A stretch of DNA of 64,000 bases, taken from NCBI RefSeq assembly GCF_000003815.2, contig NC_049988.1, positions 13,081,926 through 13,145,925 of the forward strand, read 5' to 3'. The notes beneath the pieces are model-generated. The model saw only the letters and a list, made by a program, of their open reading frames with translations. It was not told the DNA's origin and made no database searches. The position numbers were made by a program, and so were the translations under genes. Positions within the stretch are counted from its first letter, which is position 1; every line of letters begins with the position of its first letter. The DNA is from Branchiostoma floridae (lineage: Eukaryota > Chordata > Leptocardii > Amphioxiformes > Branchiostomatidae). This document shows positions 57,882 through 64,000 of this stretch, piece by piece.

Positions 57882-59994
57882 GTCTTAGTTGTCACTGGTT
57901 GCTGCTGTAAGACAAAGAGAGACATAGAATTTGAGCCATTTTAAGGCACATGTATATCCAAGGACAACAATCGCAAGTAAATCTGTCTAGATATGCAGCT
58001 TGTACACTTCAGTACAAATATAGTGTGTTACGCCATGAGGTGGTTTACCGGGTAGAAATACAAACAAACTTCGACTATTTAGACAGTTCCTGTCTTCCTG
58101 ACCCTTTGATCTATTTAAAGGGTACCAAAAAGATGTACGATAGCAGTATAGAGTGTCAAAAGATATGTATTATCATGTTAAAAAGTAACCTTCATGCACT
58201 TAATCACAATGTAGGAAATTTCTTATTTCCAAAGCATAGGTAACAAGTAATTCAAAACAGTTTGTTGAATCAAGATGGCCGCTGCTGTGGTATGTCAGTG
58301 TCCGCGCGTCCACTGATCTAAATCAAATTCGCTGACCTCGATTCAAAGAAACTGGCAGTAAAATGTCAGATAACGATATTTACCTACGTTCTCTTAGCGT
58401 TAAAGTAAAGGAAAACTAGTCAACTGAACACACCTTGTGCCATAGAATGGAGAAATTCGACGCCAAATTCTCGCCTGCTAGCTTATGTTTGGAGCCTTAA
58501 TAACATATAAATCCCCTGGGGATATAGTTCTTTCTTTCTGACCCTTCCACGAATGCCTGGTGAGAGTAGAAACCTACCCAACCGGTGTGATTACCCTATG
58601 TACATGTGCACTGTTCAGTCGAAATGCTGAACAAAAATTAAACACTGTTGGCAGGATATACGAAAGGCCATTGTATCCATATCCGTCCTTTTGAGCAGAA
58701 AGTTAGGCTAGATCTTCTGAAATCAGATCCAAAGGCAGGGGAGACACCATACAATTTTATTTACCACTGGTGGCATGTAATTGCAACGAATTTCGAACTT
58801 ACAACGCGAAAGTTTACTATGCTTGCCCCTATCAACTGATATGTAAAATGCAGGTGTTGATTGTGAAGTAAACTTGTTCAAGTTGTTGGGCTTCGTATAC
58901 TTTCAAATGTATAGTGTTATGGCCACTTCATATGAACCAAACTACATATGAACATAGCTTCTTGGCTAATGAAAAAAAAAGTTACAGAGAAAACTGATTG
59001 TTGCGCGGTGATTTCTAATTCGCGGTTAAAACAAGTTACTGCAATTATGCAGGATTTTACTGTATGTGGGGTGGGGGGCTGTAATCGCGGTAGCCTTTAA
59101 TATTAATGAAGAAGTCACTTCGAAAAAGACCACCGTGAATATTTCCATTTTTACAGTAGTTTTCATATATTCACGAATAAACACACCTACCTTTGGCTTG
59201 AAATCACCTCCTCCCTTGGCTGCACTTTATCCGTAAAAACAGTGACACGTTTGTTGCCTGTTTATGTTGTAGACAACGCCTGTGTTAATTTGTGTCAAGC
59301 CTGCCATGAAGGACCAGTCAATTAGCATATCCGAAGGACACGTGACGTCAGAGAATGATCAGCCAATTCTTTAATTGATTCTGTAATAGCGACATCTAGC
59401 GGTTTCGTCATTCCTTGCAACAAATCAATGGCTGTTGTCAAAACGAGTATGGCTACACAGTTTCATCCCTGTTGATGTTGTCAAGACTATGTAACAGCAA
59501 TGAGGTTAAAGTAGGTCTTGGTAAGCGACTGTGGTGGCTGCAGCTGCAGTTTTTTTCCTCTTTCCGCGTAGCCCAAACGTTACATTGTAGGACGTGTCAG
59601 TTTTGGACGTAGTATTTGGACAGTTCGTCTTTCGCCTTATTGTTGTAGTTGTAAGAACAAATGCATCCATGTGTCTTTGGTCCCTCTAAAGCGGAAATAT
59701 AATATGTAGATACAACTAATCAACCACCTGATATACAGACAGACAGACAGTTCACTTTATTAGGAATAGCTGCGTGCGTTTCATTTAATAAACCTAACTT
59801 AAACGGTGTCACAGATGACCATGATGTATGATTAGAAATATCTTGTATTATTCTTTTCATAAACATACGATTAAGTTAAGTTGTTCTATTGGCAAAACTT
59901 TGACTATTCATATTATTTGCGTTAAAATCGTAGCTTTTGTTCGTGGGCGCTTTGGTTACGCTGTCACTGCCATTTCCATCTGCTCAATATGAGT
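57882..59994. other. Spacer between sulfotransferase B and receptor-like gene B
   Basis: No supported exon. It should contain the sulfotransferase B promoter and the 3' UTR of receptor-like B. A C-rich/TG-mixed stretch with GGGGTGGGGGG lies near 59070. Short ORFs at 57950-58243 and 58648-58839 look random. Confidence 0.5.
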
Positions 59995-61244
59995 TTACAC
60001 TTGCTCGTAACTGGACTGTTTGCGGATCGGCGAAATTGCGAACAGAAAGCCGTCCTGGAAGAAAGAATCAAAGATAACATAGTTTTAGAAAAATTGACAA
60101 GAACATGACAACCATATCATTATTATGATTTGTACATGAAACCTTTAGTTTACCATTATGATCTGATCAAAGTTCTATCCACCATTATTGTTTCCTTACT
60201 AAACTAAACTTTTTTCTCCTAATCCTTAAAATGATTCAAACAAAAATGATATACCTTTATCAACCCTGGTAACGAGGCCCAGAACTCCATATTAGGAATG
60301 ATGTCCCTGCCTTCTTTTTGACGGGCGTACTTGTTGAGAAGTACACCACCCACAATATAGATGAAAGCGGTGGGAAAGAAACTGGAAGAAAGTACAGACA
60401 AAGTTGACGCAAGAAGAATTTTCCAGAGATGGAGGGTGTTTGCTATTCGCTAGGTGGCGTGACTGAAGTTTTTTCGAGATATGTTGAACTTTAGTGAAAG
60501 GAATCCGATGAAGCAAGCTGATAGAAGCTCAGATGTTAATACTGACAGCTAAAGAAATCTGTCACCAAAAATCCAGACCATAGCATGACTAAGAGTAAGG
60601 TGAAGTAAACGAAGCACTGCTGCAGTACTTAGCCTGGGTACCATCCTATTCCTACCGGGCTCCTTGCACTCACTGTCCTGTTAGGAATAGGATGCTACTG
60701 CTGCAGCCAAGGAAAGGAGGACGGAATTACAACACAAACAGCGACATCTTTGTGGGTCGGCTTTTCTCGAATGAAATGTACGATAACCTACAACTATAAA
60801 CTCAATAGTCACATACACAATGCAGAGGATGCTCCCGACGCTGATGTCGACAGTGACTACGATTGGTCCTGGGCCAGGGCCTGGTCCTGTGGGTCCGGGG
60901 CCGGACTGTGGACAGCAGTATGGGCTTTCCAAACGGAAGTCCTGTGTGGATAGTAACATTACGTACAACTGTCAAGTATTAGAGCCGTTTTGTAAATTGC
61001 TCCGTCATACTAAGTCTTTATTCAGAGTGATTGAAGTGTATGGGAAATTTCTCTGATAAGATCATTGATGTTAAAGATCATGTTAGCATATTAGCATATG
61101 TATGTGTGCGCGCTCATGTGTGTGTGTGCGTTCGTGTGTGTGTGCGTTTGCGTGTGTGCGTGTGTATGTGTGTGTGTGCGAGTATGTGTGTGAGTGTCCG
61201 TCAGCGTGTGATTGTGTGTGTGTGTGTGTGTGAGTTTGAGTATG

Positions 61245-61300
<56 letters not shown>

Positions 61301-63673
61301 TTTCTGAATCACCAAGCCCCTACGTACATAGTTATTGAAGTAAGAAGGGTCCTCCCCATCCACTGTAAATGTGGTGGTTCCAGACGTGCTGCAGATCAGC
61401 GAGATTTTCGTCGTTCTGAAGAAACAAAAGATAATGTTAAAAGGTAGCTATTCTACTCAACCCCTTATAGATTTATGAACATAATGTCAATAAAGCATTT
61501 TTAATTAATGTCAGTATTGGTTGCTGCTATGGGAGAAAGATAAATATTTACCTCTCGTATGATAGACTATTGTAGTATAAAGCTATTCCACCTCCGGTAA
61601 AGTCCGGTTGGAAATCTGCGTTATCGTGTACACCAAGGTCATAGGCCTCTGACGGGTCCGACTGGCCCACTTGGCACACCTGATCATGAAAAGAAAAACG
61701 TCAAAAATTTACCTCAAATTTCCTTGAAATATTAATCACGTTGTGATATTTAATGATAACAGTAATCAAGGCGGCAACATTGTACTGCTAAGTTCAACAA
61801 CTTGTTGTGGTGTAATTATCATGACAAACTACTCCTAACCTTAACTTACGATCTAGCATGTATAAGTAGAATTGAAAGGGAGAACACCCATTGTAACAGA
61901 GGCTATCCACACACATAGTACGATGACATTGAAAATATCACAAATATCCAACGTTTGGAACAGTCTTCTATGCTGTCAGACACACGTTTGATCCTATTGC
62001 AACTCTAGATCTGTCCTTTAATTTATAAGAGACACTTGCAGTAATGGAAACGACCCGAACGGATGAGCAAGGAAAATGGATCAAATTTCATTTGCCATGT
62101 GTGTTTGTCTGATAATTCTATGAATGGAAATATAAGGATATACGTGCGTTTTTCTAGAATTATTACGTCTACAGTTTTACAAGGATAGTAATCATACAAC
62201 GTTAATCAGTATCTTTGTAAATACGTTAAACGGTTTGACCCTTGTCTCTTCCCTCATAATCGCAATGAAAAGCGGCCAGCAGGCCAACTTGAGTTTCTTA
62301 TGACTGAAGAAATGCTCAAACTCAAACAAACAAAAATAGCACATACAGCTACACCCGAGCATCCCGACTTGCTGAAGGAGAAGCAGGGGTTCCAGGAGTA
62401 GGTGAAGGCGTCAGGGTATAGTACTGCATAGTAGTCTTCGTACCTGGAAAAAAAAAAGATGGAAGTTAACTTGAGATGTAATTTTACGTTACTATGAATA
62501 GCTTTTAAAAAACGTGTTTGTCTGTAAAACGATGTTGGATAGATTACACGTGGCCATGTGCAACTATAAAACAGGACAGAGCCTCTGCTTGGAGAGTAGC
62601 TATAGCCCCTGGTAGCGATACAGTTTATCATTAGGCAAACAGCAGTTCTTTTCATGGGTTGTGCCACACTGCTTCTAGTCTATAATGCCACTGTACCTGA
62701 AAATGCCACTAAGCCTCTAAATATTGCCATGTACATATGGTTCATTTAACATCAATAACTGCCAATATGCCAACTTCAAACAAGGCCATGAGAAGGAATT
62801 TCAGTTATAGGTGCAAACAGTAAACAACTGAGTCATGTACAAACAAAAACAGATGTTAGGTGTTAGATTGCTGTCCGTTGCACTAACTAATGCCATAATG
62901 TGCAGTCAAGTTAAACTGTATGTGTGCCAGAAACACACGAGAGTGACGTTTGTGTACATGTACTAACAGAATATTCCATAGCTGAGCACTAGAGGGCCAA
63001 ATGTGTACTTTGGACGTTTCTGCGTACACATCATCAACGTGTATGTGCGCTCACGTGAAAAGTGGATATTGCGTTTGGGTGTAACCTTTGTCCTGATCAA
63101 TAAACCAAGATTGATTTTATCATCTGTAGAAAAAAGTCTTCCTTATTTTGTAAAGTTCCGAGTGTAACAGACACTTTTAATGAAACATTTTCGAATACAA
63201 AATGAGTAGTTCCTAACAATGAGATTATATGAGCTCATATAACTGTGACTTGGTCCTAAATACTAAATACCTGGCTCATAATTTACACAAAATTGGGTCA
63301 CTTTCTTCAGTCTATTTCAAACGGCATGAAATGATTAAAAAACAATTTTCAAATGAGACAGAGAACGGAAAGCGTTTACTTTGTATTCAAAGAAGCTGTT
63401 GGTTTCAATACAGTAAAATACTGGCTAAATATCTACAAGTACATGTAGAGGTTAGTTTGCGTGTGAGGTTACTTACGCAATCCCACCCTGTGCGCCGAGT
63501 GGTGAGAGATCTATCGTGCCCGTTCCGTCATCCATGGTACAGCTACACGGGCCGGTCTTGGTACAGTATTGCGCTAAGGTACTGCAGATCAAAGACATTA
63601 AGAAAAGAAGCCAAAACGTAGACGTCTTGGCCATCTTGGTAGCCATGTTGCGGCCCGACCGCGTGAGTGTCAT
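59995..63673 (-). CDS. Cation-dependent mannose-6-phosphate-receptor-like membrane protein, copy B
   Basis: Seven exons in gene order: 63673-63477, 62443-62347, 61679-61552, 61415-61328, 60941-60817, 60381-60255, 60054-59995. Exon number and phases match copy A exactly. The protein has 273 residues from the first Met; the third codon group (MATKMAK, start at 63646, 264 residues) fits a signal peptide better. The lumenal MRH-like domain has [15 protein letters not shown] and KISLIC, with an Arg before KISLIC where copy A has Lys and human M6PR has Arg. Just before the membrane span it carries a Gly-Pro repeat ([14 protein letters not shown]) absent from copy A. Then follow [30 protein letters not shown] and DGFLF, as in M6PR-type tails. 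Likely a sorting receptor or its non-binding relative; ligand unknown. Confidence 0.88.
60618..60705. repeat. Short inverted repeat in receptor-like B intron
   Basis: CTGCTGCAGTACTTAGCC and ATCCTATTCCTA pair with TAGGAATAGGAT and CTACTGCTGCAG across a loop of about 25 bp. It is probably a small MITE remnant. Confidence 0.65.
61095..61300 (+). repeat. (TG)n microsatellite (CA in gene orientation)
   Basis: About 200 bp of TG with GC and TA interruptions, ending in a pure TG run of about 50 bp. In the transcript of receptor-like B it is CA-rich and begins about 28 nt after the donor of the exon ending at 61328. Confidence 0.95.
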
Positions 63674-64000
63674 TCAAGACAAACTTCCTAAGGACGTTGT
63701 TTGTCAAACAAAATGCATTGATGTCTAGTTATCAACGGCCGAGCAAAGGTCTGTTTGCTGTGTCAGTAGGGGTATGGATTCTGGTATCGGTCAGTTGTTA
63801 ACATTTAGCAAATTGTCGCGTCACGCCGCCTATCGAAACAGGGTTGCCCTACATCATTTTTAGCTCACGTTGGCAAACGAATGTTTTTCAGTAACTTCAT
63901 CAATTTACATTCAATAAGTTAGCATGCAGGTTATAACCTTATCATTCAATTTTGAACGACACCGGATTTGATTTTAAAAAACTTTCGTCCCTCTTTATTA
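63674..64000. other. Upstream flank of receptor-like gene B
   Basis: This should be the 5' UTR and promoter of copy B. I see no exon, no TATA box that I would assign, and no repeat. Confidence 0.4.

Noticed and set aside
61031-61447. 138-codon ORF of Cys-Val repeats and its minus-strand Thr-His shadow
   Set aside because: Both are translations of a TG/CA microsatellite in an intron of receptor-like gene B.

Overview
The window looks like animal nuclear DNA, most probably from a cephalochordate (amphioxus, Branchiostoma-like). This assignment is inference. It rests on many short phase-consistent exons with GT-AG introns, chordate-type gene families, many ACATGTAC-type motifs, tRNA-derived SINEs, and dense short inverted-repeat (MITE-like) elements in introns. 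No bacterial features are present. Six protein-coding genes could be rebuilt exon by exon; phases close at every junction and the key family motifs are intact.

Layout. (1) 1-6.5 kb is repeat-rich and has no exon I can support. (2) 6.5-18.3 kb, + strand: the 3' part (11 exons) of a patatin-like phospholipase, with catalytic Ser and Asp and two EF-hand loops placed between segments of the patatin fold. (3) 18.3-24.7 kb: spacer with MITEs and one unexplained minus-strand ORF. (4) 24.7-36.3 kb, + strand: a complete 16-exon, 667-residue animal lipoxygenase (PLAT plus catalytic domain). (5) 37.3-43.2 kb, - strand, convergent with the lipoxygenase: NAPE-hydrolysing phospholipase D (NAPEPLD), with four alternative versions of its second coding exon and two of its fourth. 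(6) 46.1-49.7 kb, + strand: a cation-dependent mannose-6-phosphate-receptor-like membrane protein (copy A). (7) 50.5-57.9 kb, - strand: two tandem galactose-3-O-sulfotransferase-like genes. (8) 60.0-63.7 kb, - strand: copy B of the receptor-like gene, in inverted orientation.

Most of the genes belong to lipid or glycolipid metabolism. The patatin could release fatty acids, the lipoxygenase would oxygenate them, NAPE-PLD makes N-acylethanolamines, and Gal3ST enzymes sulfate galactosyl groups of glycolipids or glycans. That they work together is inference from proximity.

The strongest finding is the NAPEPLD exon arrangement. Four homologous cassettes are separated by introns of only 49-56 nt. 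Each cassette is 3n+1 nt long, so splicing two together shifts the frame. A second duplicated exon pair carries the last metal-binding His. Together they predict up to 2 x 4 mutually exclusive isoforms. The second finding is the EF-hand insertion in the patatin domain. Repeat biology is also rich: a higher-order ~160-bp tandem array in a lipoxygenase intron, a mariner-like foldback element with TA target duplication, a ~1.4-kb foldback in the NAPEPLD/receptor divergent promoter, and a MITE ending at a splice donor.
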